DNA of 64,000 nucleotides from Ariolimax columbianus (GCA_036924085.1 JAVGWX010000008.1:51578814-51642813), one strand, 5' to 3'. Shown: positions 9,873 through 21,358, numbered from the stretch's first letter. Notes: generated by a model from the sequence alone, not told the origin. A program made the numbers and translations.

Positions 9873-12113
9873 CCCTTTGAACCCTGGTCATCTGGCCTGT
9901 AAAACCCCACTCCCCTGGGCTCCTTAATGAAATAAAAAGCCAAAAAATGGACACCTGAACAAAACTAAGTGATCTGTTTCAATTATATTATCTCAAATAG
10001 ACTGACCTGATCATCTCCAATATTCATGTTTATTATGTCAGTCCTTTCAGCATGTAGATCCATCCTTTAGGCACAGATAAGTTTCACAATGTTTACACCA
10101 AAATTTTGTCTTGAATTGTTTGAATGGTCTATCTTTGTAGGCCATGTTTGGGAAGTCCTTGACATGCTTGTTAAATTTAAATGAGCATACTACACAAACA
10201 TTATTTCCTGTAGCTTTTGGTGACATTCCTGGATGATGGGAACCAACATTTTGCAGTCTCTGTTGTGTGCCTCGACACAGTTGTGAAGTTTTGCAGTAGC
10301 TGTTCTATAATCCCCAATGAGGGATAAACAAACTTCGTTCATGAACATCCCAAATGTCCTGTAGCGTCTTCCTGTTGTATTGTGGGGACTATAATGTAAT
10401 GATCCATAAGTATGTAGGCATTATTACATGCCCACATAAATAATTTCACAATTAGCCTCCTAGGTCAGTGATAATGCCGTCGTGTCTTGTTGAGACGACA
10501 AATTTGGTCGTTGACATCTGTGCCCCCCATGAAAGCATTATAGTCAATACAAAGTTGAGGAGTTGGAACATCTACAGCTGTTCCATCCTTTCTTCTCCTT
10601 CTAACAGTTCCAATTTCTGTTGGGTTGTGGTAGTTGGATATTAAATTTACAGGTCTTTGGTACATCCAGACAAGGCATACAATGTTGTTATGACAAATAA
10701 ATTTTGAATGACCCCTGTCCATTTTCTTCTTTCCTGCCAGTACTTAAGGATAAAATTTCCTAATTGTCATTGCTGTACCTACAGCAAGTGTACCATAATC
10801 AGTGTACAACTTGTCAAAGAGAGTTACACTGTTGTAGAATCTGTCCATAACAACAATTTGGTTTTTGTTGACCAAATTCCCAGAAGTTAAAATTCTAATA
10901 ACGACGCTACCAACAACACTAAGATCTGGAATAATATTGCCTGCTTTTCCAGTGTAGATTTCTAGATTCAGAATATATCCAGAGCTTGCTTCACAAGCCA
11001 TGTAAGTCTTTATTCTCCACTTTATGGGCTTTGACTTGATATACTGTTTGAAGGCAAGCCTGCTCTTCGAGGGGATCATAACTTCGTCTAAGCTCACGTG
11101 CTGTGAAGGCGAATAATAGTGCCAAAATTTTGGTAGCAACACATCCAACATAGGCCTTACTTTGTAAAGTTTATCTGCTTTATCCAAAGCCGGGTCCTCC
11201 TCATCAACAAGATAAAGAAAAGTCCAGAGAGCAAGGAAGCGATCACGGTTCATCACAGTGCGGAAACCAGGAGTATGAGACATGAAGTTAGCAGACGAGC
11301 TAGACCAGTACTCCTTGTAACGTGGTTTACTCACACTGTGTTCCATTTGAAGACGCAGTCCAAAGAATGCTTTCATCTCTGGCACTACTACACTTTTACA
11401 ATTTTTGGCATAGTAGCTGGCTGGTTTCTTGCTTCTCACCTGCTCAGAGTGTCGAGTTGTCTGTGCCAGAAATCATTATCCAGGAAAAGTTCCAAAAATT
11501 AACTGGCTTTACTTTCTGGATTAATAGCTTCTGGAATGTTCTTAGGGCCTATCTGCTCCATAAATGTTGTGTCTACTGCAGACACAGGTCTGAATATATT
11601 TATTGGAGACCAACCTGCATCAAATTTACTAGAGACACTACCTGGGAGACGCCCCCTTCCATGCCCCTGTAAAACAGCCTGATCGCCAGAAAAATCAGGA
11701 ACAGGGTAAGATGTAGCGTCATCAGAGTCTAATGAGCACATGTTATCACTAAAATGATCGTCTGATTCAACTTCTATATCAGTTTCAGAATAGTTGCTAT
11801 CTAAATCTAATTCATCGTCCTCTGAATCATTGAGAACAATCTTGACAGCTTGTTCCATTGTAGAACGCTCATTTACTGGTTTTTCTGCATGTCTTTTCAT
11901 CGTCAAAATATTGTAAAAATTTGTCGAAATGTGATCAGTTCATGGGCGCCACCATTTTGAAGTAACATTCCGGAAGTAGTATGCAAATTCTATCGTGTGT
12001 ATCCATACTATGCCCATTCTTATAAGATACGTGTGCTCTAACGGCAAAACGGTGAATCGGGGCACGGGTTATGTACACATACATTGGTTCATCGGGATCA
12101 CAGGTTCAAAGGG
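9873..12113 (-). mobile_element. piggyBac DNA transposon with TTAA target duplication
   Basis: The element is bounded by TTAA at 9869-9872 and 12114-12117. The ends are inverted repeats CCCTTTGAACC (left) and GGTTCAAAGGG (right), the canonical piggyBac arrangement. Total length is 2,241 bp. It encodes a full-length but mutated transposase on the minus strand (next entry). It inserted into the second copy of a purine-rich repeat within intron 2 of the host gene. Both ends are intact, so it could have been mobilised in trans. Confidence 0.95.
10060..11906 (-). pseudogene. piggyBac transposase, inactivated
   Basis: The acidic N-terminal part starts at 11906 (MTMKRHAEKPVNERS, then Asp/Ser-rich). 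The catalytic DDE domain is at 11439-10744 with YYSPSQHVSLDEVMIPSKSR (first Asp) and IVVMDRFYNSVTLFDKL (second Asp). The same frame resumes at 10722 with CIDYNAFMGGTDVNDQ (third Asp region). A cysteine-rich C-terminus follows near 10250-10060 (NNVCVVCSFKFNKH ... WCKHCETYLC). There is one frameshift between 11499 and 11439, an in-frame TAA at about 10746, and further stops after 10465. All three catalytic Asp contexts are preserved, so inactivation looks fairly recent. Confidence 0.9.
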
Positions 12114-12309
12114 TTAAAAAATTAAATATTTTCATAATTATCCCAGGTAATGTAGGATAAAATACTACAAAATTGTGTGTACTAAAAAAATTAAGTTACT
12201 TCCTCAGCGTGATCAAATGAAACTTGTCTAAGTGGTTTTATCACAAACATATGAAAGTTATATCAGCAGGTGTGACAGAATTAATCAAAGTAATTGTTAG
12301 GAAGCAAGC

Positions 12310-12850
12310 ACGGGGTCGTTAAAAGAAGCATCCAGACACGCATTCCACTGGTTGGGGAAATGGATACAGTCCACGAAAAAGAACTTTGGTTGATCATTGA
12401 ACAATTTAGTCCGCCTCCATGTTTGCATCAGAGTGAAATCGTTGTCTCTTTAGAGCTTTTTTAAGGTTGCGAACAAATGAAAGTCACTTGGTGACAGATC
12501 AGGGCTGTAGGCTAGGTGTGACAGAACTTCCCACCTTTACCATGCTAATACTTCCTGCACAATGTTCGCGACATGTGAATGAGGATTGTCGAGCAGCAGA
12601 ATCACACCACATGAAAGTATGTCAGGTCATTTATTATTGATGACTTTATGCAGTCTAGTGTGTCCTTGCAGCAGATGGCATTGATGTTCATGCCAAGCGT
12701 TTTAAAGCCCACCAACAAAATCCTTGCAGAGTAAAATAATGCGGCCAGCATAACCTTACCAGCAAAAACATGTGACTTAAATTTGTTGTGTTTCTGTGGT
12801 TCTGGATGCTTGCTGTTCTGCTGCACAGCTCAAATTGGTGGCACAACCAA
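12310..12850 (-). mobile_element. Mariner transposase fragment
   Basis: Read on the minus strand, it matches the second half of the mariner transposase at 57150-57760: a histidine/Phe-Glu segment, a GKVMLAALFYSARILLVGFK stretch, NINAICCKDTLD, then LLDNPHSHVANIVQE where the family has LLHDSARPHVAN. The catalytic Asp is present (LLDN). Stops are present and no termini were seen. It belongs to the same family as the elements at 4833 and 54719. Confidence 0.75.
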
Positions 12851-12999
12851 TTATCACCTGCCACTATGCACAACAGAAATGCACCACACTTTGCTTTGTA
12901 ATGCGTCAACAAGTTCAAACTCTACCCTACCGCACCCGTTCTTCCTTGTGGTGGTAATTTCAGTTCAGCATTTGTGGGACCTAGGTAACTTCACAAGAA

Positions 13000-13370
13000 T
13001 GGGTCAATGTTGCAAAACCTTCAGGTGGTGTAACTCCCAGGGACTCTTACTGGGCAGGAAAGAATAGGACCACTGTCCCTTCATGCAGGTTGAAAAAAGG
13101 TGACTAAAGAGAGTTGTCCACAGGACTAGCAATCTCATCGTGCAAAACAAATTGATACATAAACCACTACCACTGTAAAAGAGTGCAAAATGGTTTACCA
13201 CAGGCTTCCTAAAGTAGGACAACTGTAATGGTGACTTTATACTTTGACTGGAACAAAAAAAGGGGTAAGAAGAAGAAGATGGTGTAATATGTTGAGTGCC
13301 TAGCGTTGCACATATGTCTGGGGGAACAATATGGGTCCCTGTCATTTGTCTAACCAGATGTATGAAGAAA
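13000..13370. other. Unassigned intronic sequence
   Basis: This stretch lies between the mariner fragment and the GAA-tailed LINE. The longest frame (13345-13004, minus) shows no domain. Nothing recognised. Confidence 0.4.
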
Positions 13371-13374
13371 GATC

Positions 13375-14030
13375 CTTCTTCTTCTTTGTTCGCTGTCAGG
13401 CGTCAATTTGAATTTGTTCAAAGAAAGCAGCAGTCATCCTGAGGCTGCCGACACTACCATAGAGTTTGTCTAGTGATGGCGAAATTGTGCTTTCTCTTGG
13501 TCTCGTATGTCGAGCAATTTTGCAGCAGATGTTCAGGGGCCAATTTCTCAGTACCACAGATGCATTCATCAGTAGCACCTATCTTCAGTTTATTGAATAA
13601 ATGGTACCTCAGTCTGTTGTGGCCTGTGCGGAGTCTGAAGACCACCACCTGCTCTCTTCTGTTCAACTGGTAATAAACATCATTTTTGTGTGTAGCCAGT
13701 ATTCTCTATTTCCCATTTGTCCATGTAGCTGGCCCTAATAAACCTTTTGGACTCTTCGCAGATCACACTAGAATCTGGTTGTGGTAATCTTCCACCTTCT
13801 TTTGCCAGTCTGTCTCCTACTCATTGCCTTGAATGTTACAGTGGGAAGGGACCAATTGTACTACGACTCTTCTGGGTTTGGACTGCAGGTATAGTTGACA
13901 GAGTACTGATCTTAGGTCTATTAGGTCTGTATTTTTCTAGCTCTTAAGTGCTGTAACCACAAATAGTGCACCTGTAAAAAAGACTACCTGACTTTCATTG
14001 CCTTCGGCTGTCCGCATAGTTTCTACTGAA
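13375..14030 (-). mobile_element. GAA-tailed RNase H LINE (family A), 5'-truncated
   Basis: The minus strand begins within the RNase H domain (similar to 24480 onward). It then carries the shared C-terminal region NRREQVVVFRLRTGHNRLRY, HLFNKLKIGATDEC and EHLLQNC. It ends with the family 3' signature GACAGCGAACAAAGAAGAAGAAG. CxC...H...C spacing suggests a zinc-knuckle-like end. Stops and frameshifts make it inactive. Confidence 0.85.
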
Positions 14031-14404
14031 AAAAAGATTCAGTAATGGTTAGTTGACTGGGAGTGTAAAGAGGATTGGGAGGTGACTGTGTGCATCTATG
14101 TGACTGTGCTATCCTTGCGATAGCTTTGAACCATAGCATAATATTTTAACAATGTAATCTGAATCCCATCCTGGATGGTGGGAAATGCACAACATGCTAC
14201 TGAACCACTTTCCTCTTATGTGACCCTAAAACCAGAAGGAAAATTTTGATTGCTTACTGAGACAGGATGGTATTTTCTAGAGCTAGATGTTGACCTTGCG
14301 TGAACTCAGTCAGCTGCTAAAAGATGGGAAAGCCGCCATAAAAAAATCTTGATGTACGTTACTGAGGAAACTTAGCTTTCTGTGCAAATAAAAACTGAAC
14401 AGCT

Positions 14405-14582
14405 CTGCAGCTCTTCTTTTTTCTTCTTCTTCTGTGTCCGTTCCAAATCTCCCACAACCAAGCCCTGAACAGGGCTTTACAAGTAGTAAGATGTAGTCTG
14501 GAGAACGGAATGAGCTGTGTCGCTAGTTTACAGCTTGACTGCGTTATTTGCACCTTTCGATCCGACACATCCATCTTCGGCA
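14405..14582 (-). mobile_element. SINE-like dispersed repeat with GAA tail, copy 1
   Basis: A roughly 165-bp repeat. Minus-strand order: GAAGATGGATGTGTCGGA ... CAGTCAAGCTGTAAACTAGC ... GCCCTGTTCAGGGCTTGG ... ending ACACAGAAGAAGAAG. Further copies are at 16815-16980, 36362-36530 and 51482-51575, all in the same orientation. The end resembles the GAA tail of LINE family A. Confidence 0.75.
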
Positions 14583-14667
14583 GCCTGCAGCTCTAATTAA
14601 CCACAACCTCACCTGTGAGAAAACTAGTTACCAAATACCACCAAAGTATGCAGCAATTCATTCTTAC

Positions 14668-14732
14668 CCTTCCCGATCTTGCCGAAGCTGCAGCATCTTC
14701 CTGTTCTTCCCTCCTCATCTTTGAAAAGGGAC
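14668..14732 (-). CDS. Exon 2 of HMGXB4-like gene
   Basis: A 65-bp exon lies between acceptor ACCTTTCGTAG and donor AGG|GTAAGA. It supplies two nucleotides to complete the codon split at exon 1 (G|GT, Gly), then 21 codons beginning PFSKMRREEQEDAAASARSG, and ends in phase 0 where exon 3 starts. It is charged and probably nuclear. It is too short to be found as an ORF, and the call rests on splice consensus and phase agreement on both sides. Confidence 0.7.
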
Positions 14733-14759
14733 CTACGAAAGGTAATCACAATTTAGATA

Positions 14760-15280
14760 CTAGCACAATAAAACAAATTTAAAAATACGATTCAAATATA
14801 CATTTGCATAGACAATGTACCATTTATATCACTTTATTCTACAGCAAGATCAATGACGAACCTAGATAGCTACTTCTACATACTTTTCTAACCTACATTT
14901 TCTAAAGTTTTATTTTATTTTTGGCAGTTACTGGCACATGGTCACTGCTGTAGTCTACCAATGGCATAGTGATCACACTTATCAAGCCGTTCTGAAACCA
15001 TTTGTATAGCAGACTGTAGTGCAGGGGTATCAAAGTCAAACCCCAAAGGCAGCATGACAACAAATTCAATGTTTCAAAGCGCCAACATTATAAAACTACC
15101 ATGCATTCTTGATAAAGACATTTCAGTAATGAGTTTTTCACTTACTCATGAAAGGGTTGGATGCTATCTATCTAATTATTTCTCAAATATCTGTCTGAAT
15201 TCCCATTTGTGGGGTAAGATTTGATTGGCTGATCAAATCATGTGATGTCATTATGAGCAGTCAAAATGTCGCTTGGGGCG
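14760..15280. other. AT-rich intron 1 sequence, nothing recognised
   Basis: No coding frame, repeat or element was recognised between exon 2 and the third purine-rich copy. Confidence 0.5.
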
Positions 15281-15289
15281 AGGCAATAT

Positions 15290-15540
15290 AATGCCAGGTT
15301 CTGCCAGGGATAATTATGAAAGTCGTTAGCTCAGTTCTGAATCTGAAAGTAGAATAGACGAGTTGAGATAGGGGGAAGAGACATACAGGTGGAGGATGTG
15401 TAGAGATATTCATGATGATGGTCTGTTTGAAATAGAAAGAGATGGGAAGGTTGAGAGAGGGCGTGGTGTGAGTTGAGGGAGGAGAAGATGGACGAATTGG
15501 AAGATAGGAATAGAGTGCAATTAGAATGTGAGGCAGGTGA
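15290..15540. repeat. Third, diverged copy of the purine-rich repeat
   Basis: AGGGATAATTATGAAAG followed by GAGTTGAGATAGGGGGAAGAG and AGAAAGAGATGGGAAGG resembles the units at 8945 and 9560, with the TTTCATAATTATCCC edge inverted relative to those. Divergence is high. Confidence 0.45.
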
Positions 15541-15559
15541 GTGGTGGACCTTTAATTGT

Positions 15560-16090
15560 TAAACTGCTTTTTCTTTTATATTGTACAGTTCAACAGATAG
15601 ACAGATGCTATGCATAGATCTGCTAGTGCTTTTTTAATGTTCGTAATTCTCTTTCATAGTCATGTGTTATACCTACTTGCGTATGTTACCATTTCTTACA
15701 CAATCATGTCTTTTTTGTATTTCAGCATGTATAGTTCTTCTTGTGAGTCATAAAATATGCCTTAGCAAATTACGTGTTTGAAACTTATAACGTTATAAAT
15801 GTTAATATGAACATTGTGTTCTGAACTTTTGCATGTCCAATTTCGTCTAGGATAGGATGGTGAACATTTTTAAAAGTGTGTGTCAAAATTGGCCCTATTG
15901 AAATGTGCACACATAAGCAATTTGAACAGCATATTATTATTTGTCAGATACACACTATACTTGCAACAACAAAAAATTACATTTTAAAATCTAAAGTTAA
16001 ATTAAGGAAAATCTAGCTTTATTTTATAGCTCGTAAAATTCTAGTTTTTTTTAAACATCTATCAGTCAATACCAAGTAAGAAAAATCAAA
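15560..16090. other. AT-rich intron sequence, nothing recognised
   Basis: No element, repeat or coding frame could be supported here. Confidence 0.5.
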
Positions 16091-16094
16091 TAAA

Positions 16095-16600
16095 TTGATT
16101 TGGACAGCTGTGTTCACACATGATGGAAGCCATGATAGAGAGGTAGAATCAAGAACACAGAAGGCTAATGTGGTTTACTATCAGCTCTCACCATTACTAA
16201 GACACAAACACATTCCAATGAAGACAAAGAGACAGGTGATAAATAGTATTTTTATACCCTCTGCTACCAGTGTCTGACATGGATTCAATGGTCACAAGGA
16301 TGGACAGAGTATGAAACGAAGTAATCAGACAGAAGGCAGATATAACACCATGCATAGAATATAATGGTTTGGACACCTGACAAGAATGTAACCAAAGTTA
16401 CCAGCTGCTCATATTTATAAAACCATACATCAGAGTTGCAGAACAAGAGGCAGATCCTGAAAAAGATGGATAGATGGTGTCAGTGAGACACTGAAGTATA
16501 CGGGATGACAACATCGACGACAAAGCTGGCATGGCACATGACAGAAAACTACATCTCCCCAAGATGTCTAACAAGTGGATAGAAGATGATGATGATAGTA
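16095..16600 (+). mobile_element. RTE-like LINE 3' fragment with ATG-type tail
   Basis: The plus strand reads THDGSHDREVESRTQKANVV, LSPLLRHKHIPMKTKRQVIN, SIFIPSATSV, then with frameshifts a GRPR/RW.DD-like segment. It ends GAAGATGATGATGATAG, the short ATG/GAT repeat tail typical of RTE elements. It is the same family as 1140-1790 (LSPLLRHLNI). Confidence 0.65.
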
Positions 16601-16814
16601 CTACAATTATTGTGACAGAATCAAGCGAGATGCAAAATTGATAGCAGGAAAGTAGTCAGCACGCGCAAAATTTTCTCACTCCTGGCAGGAGGAAGTAGTG
16701 ACAAAAAAACATCCATACAGGACTCTTTCAAGACCCCACAATTGGAATGAGTCACTATAAATTCTTTAATGAGTATTAGAGGGTATCTGGTGCCAGAAGC
16801 CACAATAATTCAAA

Positions 16815-16980
16815 TTCTTCTTCTTCTGCGTTCGTTTATAATCTCCTGCGACCAAGCCCTGAACAGGGTTTTGCAAGTAGCAGGATGTAGTTAGGAGAAC
16901 AAATTGCGTTGTGTCGCTAGTTTACAGCTTGACTGTGATATTTGCACCTTTCGGTCTGACACATCCATCTTCGACAGTAA
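16815..16980 (-). mobile_element. SINE-like repeat with GAA tail, copy 2
   Basis: Same family as 14405-14582. Plus-strand landmarks: TTCTTCTTCTTCTGCGTTCG, CCCTGAACAGGG, CTAGTTTACAGCTTGACTG, GACACATCCATCTTCG. Confidence 0.8.
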
Positions 16981-17059
16981 TTCCAATTCAAATAGTATAT
17001 ATTATAGTTGCTATAGTTAAAAAGCTTGGAATATGAGACAAGAGGAGATATTTGTTAGG

Positions 17060-17860
17060 TTGATGATGACAGACAGTCACTATGATTGTCATGAATTGTG
17101 TGAGTGGAACTGTAGACTATTGTATGGAATAAACGCTGGAAAGACTAAATTAATGACCAACAACGCTGAGGGCTTCAACAGTAAGATAAAAGTTTATGGC
17201 AAGGAACTCGAAGTGGTTTACCGTTTTAAATATCTGGGTTTTGATTGTCATTGATGAAGGATCAAAATGTGAGGTGTTGGCCAGAATAGCACAGACAATA
17301 GTGGTACTTGCACAGCTTAACAAAATCTGACAAGATAAACCGTTAGCACTATGCACGAAAATCAGATTAATGAGTACATTGGTCCTGTCAATATTCCTCT
17401 ATGCTTGTGAGACATGGACAGTTACAGCTGACCTTCAGCGAAGGATTAAAGGCCTTGGAGATGAAATGTTTCCGAAGACTTTAAATGTCACGTACAAAGA
17501 TCAAGTTATAAATTAGTAAATACGAGATAGAATTACAACAGCAATAGGGCCTTTTGAAGACCTCTTGGCAACTGTAAAAATATGGAAACTTGCTTGGTAC
17601 GGTCACATATCGAGATGAAATGGTCTTGCAAATATGATCCTGCACGGAAAGGTGCAAGGCAGAAGACGAAGAGGCCGTCCCAAAAAGAAGCGAGAGAACA
17701 ACATAAAAGAATGGACCAATCTCAGATCAGAAGAGGCACAGGCAGTGGCCCCTGGCAGAGAAGGGTGACGTGGGGGTGTGAGGATGTCTTCATGTGTGCC
17801 CCAACGACCTCACCGGTTATGGGATGACCTGAACTGTAGACTACAGCGGTGTCTCATTGT
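17060..17860 (+). mobile_element. LINE ORF2 C-terminal fragment (Hydra/coral-type endonuclease-RT family)
   Basis: Plus-strand frames give GINAGKTKLMTNNAEGFNSK, IKVYGKELEVVYRFKYLGFD, LYACET-like residues, TAD.QRRI, HISR and finally VPQRPHRLWDD near 17800. I recognise this order (NAEKTKLM, FKYLG, YACE, QRRI, RSHI, AQRP) from a widespread invertebrate LINE family. It has many frameshifts. A minus-strand relative lies at 63440-64000. Confidence 0.7.
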
Positions 17861-17889
17861 AATTTTGATCAGTCAGTGGCATGATACAT

Positions 17890-18096
17890 TCACTGGAACA
17901 GCTTCGACTGCGAGCTGTGCTCAGGTGAGGTTCTTCGTTCCGCTGTGCAGTGTGTAAAGAGACAATGATAAAATGCTTCTTGACCGCCAAAGTGGTTCCT
18001 GGGGCAAATAGAACAGAAACACTGTTTCATTCCTTCCATGCTGTAAGTGAGGTGACTATTATAGAAAGTTCTGCACAATGTTGGCAACATCATCAT
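17890..18096 (-). CDS. Short ORF with one C2H2 zinc-finger-like motif
   Basis: A 68-codon minus-strand ORF contains CSIC, 12 residues, H, 4 residues, H (within QCFCSICPRNHFGGQEAFYH then CLFTH), which matches C2H2 spacing. There is only one finger, no splice sites are recognised, and it lies between a LINE fragment and a CR1 element. It may be a transposon ORF1 relic or chance. Confidence 0.22.
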   Translation of the reverse strand: MMMLPTLCRTFYNSHLTYSMEGMKQCFCSICPRNHFGGQEAFYHCLFTHCTAERRTSPEHSSQSKLFQ

Positions 18097-18099
18097 GTA

Positions 18100-18450
18100 A
18101 CACCATTGCTATAAAATTGCACTGCAAATGACTGAAATCAGCCTTTCATAAAACATTATTAGCGAGGCAAATAAATGACAAATGCAATGTTAATTCAAAC
18201 AGATGCCTTGAATGAAACAGAAATGCAGCGACAAGGCAAGGAAAATTATAAGTTGAAAGCAAAACAAATCACAAACAGTGTGATTCCTTGGACTCAAAGC
18301 ACCACTTTATAACGACGTTGAGCTGTACCGAACTCAGTGTATAATATTTTAAATTAAGTATAATAATTGCCATAGATTTTGTTAGTTTAATTTAATTGCT
18401 ATCAAAAAGTATCAATCACTTCTTGCAGCCAGAAATAGCCCTTAACTAAT
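18100..18450. other. Unassigned sequence before CR1 3' end
   Basis: Nothing recognised apart from AT-rich intron sequence. Confidence 0.4.
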
Positions 18451-18454
18451 TGTT

Positions 18455-20590
18455 AACTTAACGTCTTTATACTGGTTTAGAAGACTCTGCAGAGTATGTA
18501 TACAGCCAGTTCCAATTAAATCACCCTGCTCTAGAAGCTGTGTGCATCCAATCTATTCTTAAATGCATTAACCGTCCCAGCCTCCACCACCTCACTTTAA
18601 AAAAATACTTCCTAATATCTAATCTGGACCTCTCCTTAGTCAACTTGTAGCTGTGCCCTCTTGTTCTTGTTGGTGGTTGTATTTTTAAAAACTTGTTAGT
18701 CTACTTTATCCATTCCTCTGATCATCTTATTCACCCGTATTAAGTCACCACGAATTCTTCTCTCTTCTAGACACTGTAAGCCGGTTCTTTTTAATCTTTC
18801 CTCATAACTGTAATTCTGGAATCCCACTATCAGCTTTGTCGCTCTTTTTTGTATTCTCTCCAGCATGTCTATATCCCCTCTCTGGTAAGGACTCCACACC
18901 TGTACACAGTACTCCAATCTAGGTCTAACTAATACTTTATTCAGTTTGACTATCACCTCCTTGCTCCTATGTTTAATATTTCTTTTTATCATCCTTAACA
19001 TTGCATTTGCCTTTTTTACTGCTACCTGAACTTGCTCCCTCACCTTACATGTATGATCTATTATAACCCCTAAGTCCCTTTCTTTATCTATCTTTCTAAT
19101 ATTGTTCTCTCCCATTCTGTAATTACGTTCCATATTGGATCTACCCATGTGCATGACTGAACATTTATCTACATTAAACTCCATTTGCCAGATTATATAC
19201 CATTCTCGAATTTTATCTCAATCCGACCTCAATATATCCACTTCTGCTTTAGATGAGCCACTACTGCATAGTTTTGTGTCATCAGCAAATTTTGCAATAA
19301 TGGATCCCATTCCTATGTCCAAATCATTTATATATATCAAGAATAAAATTGGTCCCAAAACCGAGCCCTGTGGCACTCCACTTTTCACTTCACACCACTC
19401 AGAGTACTCCTTATTTATATCAACCCTTTGCCTTCTTCCCGTTAACCAATTTTCAATCCATTTGGCAACTTCCCCACCTATTCCATGTGATTTTAACTTA
19501 TGAAATAATCTTTGATGAGGTACTCTATCAAAGGCCTTTGCAAAATCCAGATAAATAACGTCCACTGACTCCCCTTTATCTGACATTTTGGTAACCTCCT
19601 CCACGAATTCTAATAGATTTGTTAAGCATGATCTCCCTCTGGTAAACCCATGCTGACTATTTCTAATTAGATTAAATTTGTCTAAATGCATTACAATGTT
19701 TTCTTTGATTATTGACTCTAACAATTTACAGACTATGCTCGTTAAGCTCACAGGTCTATAGTTTGCTGGATCTGATTTTTTGCCTTTTCTGAATAAGGGA
19801 AACACTTCTGCATCTTTACAATCCCATGGAACAATCCCTTTTGTAAGTGATTGAGAACATAATATAGCCAATGGTTTTTGCTAATTGGTCTCTAATTTCA
19901 AACAGCAATTTTGGATGAATACCATCTTGACCTGGACATTTATCCACTTTCAACCCCTGCAATTTTTTTGAAACCATTTCCTCTGTAATACAGATTGATC
20001 CTAATCCTGCTGTATCTATGTCTCTTTGAAAAATATCTACAAGCTCTGGGATCTTGGAGCAGTCCTCTTTTGTGTACACTGTGGCAAAGTAGTGATTGAG
20101 TAAATTTGCTGCCTCCCTATTTTCACTTATTTTTTTTCCTGTGCTGTCTATGAGAGGGCCTACTTTGTCCTTTGATCTCTGTTTATTTCTAACATAAGAG
20201 AAGAAGCATTTACTATCAGTCTTGATCCTCTGAGCAAGTTTCTTTTCGAAGTCTATTTTTGCTGTTTTATTCGCTTTCTGAGATATGTATTGCTTATCCA
20301 AATATTTTAAATATGTTTCTTTTGATTTACCTGCCTCTATATATTTTTTCAAAGCTTTATTTTTAACTCTTCTACATTTAACTACAATTTTAGTTATCCA
20401 CTGTTTACGCTTGGGGTTTACCTCCCTATTTGGAACACATTCCTCTTTTAGCTTTTCTAGAACTGTTTTAAAACTCTCCCACTCCTGTTCTGTGTTCAAC
20501 ATCTGTTCCTCCGACAATATCTTCCCAGATTATGTGGTTCGCTGCCTCTTTTATCCTCTTAACATCTGTTTTAGTAAGTTAGAGTAGTTG
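18455..20590 (-). mobile_element. CR1-like LINE, 5'-truncated, nearly full reverse transcriptase
   Basis: On the minus strand it starts about 20590 just before the RT linker (TEQEWESFKTVLEKLKEECV). It carries RT blocks QDGIHPKLLFE, ANYRPVSLTS, RNSQHGFTRGRSCLTNLLEF, DVIYLDFAKAFDRVPHQRL, SGVPQGSVLGPILFLIYIND, KFADDTKL (catalytic FADD) and EYCVQVWSPYQRGDIDMLER. It ends near 18455 with ACCAGTATAAAGACGTTAAG. Frameshifts at about 19850 and 19200 split it. It is close in sequence to the copy at 47494-50790. It lies in intron 1 of the HMGXB4-like gene. Confidence 0.9.
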
Positions 20591-20863
20591 CGTTGGGCCT
20601 AACCTTGCTCTCAACGCACAGCAGCTTGACTTTGTGAAATTCAAATTCAAACTGATATATATCTTAAGTATCTATGTATGATTGTATGTGAGTACAGTAA
20701 CTCACAACTCTCACTAAGTCAGTTACTGACCAAGTTACTGAGTTAGTGTCACTCAGGCACGCAGGACACTCACAGTCACACTCACAGTCACGCCCTGTTA
20801 TAGTACGAGCGACAAAGCACAATAGCTGAATTAAGCAAATGTGCTGACCAGTAACTGACTTAC

Positions 20864-20897
20864 CTTCAGATTCAAAATCATATTCTCTCTTCGACAT
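20864..20897 (-). CDS. Exon 1 (start codon) of HMGXB4-like gene
   Basis: The minus strand has ATG at 20897-20895 followed by MSKREYDFESE and a perfect donor GAAG|GTAAGT (intron from 20863). It ends with one nucleotide of a codon, and exon 2 begins with the two needed. The joined start resembles the SKKRED-rich start I remember for HMGXB4. Intron 1 is about 6.1 kb and holds a CR1 element. No promoter was identified upstream. The exon is tiny, so support comes from donor quality, phase and similarity only. Confidence 0.58.
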
Positions 20898-21358
20898 GAT
20901 GATAAAGGTATAAGAAAATTATTTATAAGTACTTGTTCTAATGTAGTTGTATACGGTTCATGTTAAGGTAAATTAAATAGCGACGCCATAACAGGCCAGA
21001 TTTGTTAAAATTTCATTCATCTGTTGATAATGGAACAAAAAACACAGACTTCATTAATAATTTGGCTTTTATTTTAGTAATATTATAACTATTTGTTTTA
21101 TGTTGCATTAGGTTAATATTTTATTTCAATAAAAATTGTAATCAAATGTGAACATCTAGTCATAGCAGTTTTTTGTTCATTTTTTAGAATAAAAGTTATC
21201 ATATATAAACATTAGAAAATTCCGCCGTTTTTAAGAAATTGTGCCTTTTTGGAATTGGTTGGTGTCAGAAAATTTGTTCGGCTTTTTCCTTTTTTTTTGT
21301 TGTTGTTGTATGATACCATTTTTTAATACTTTTTTCTATATTTTTTTATCCAGTGTCT

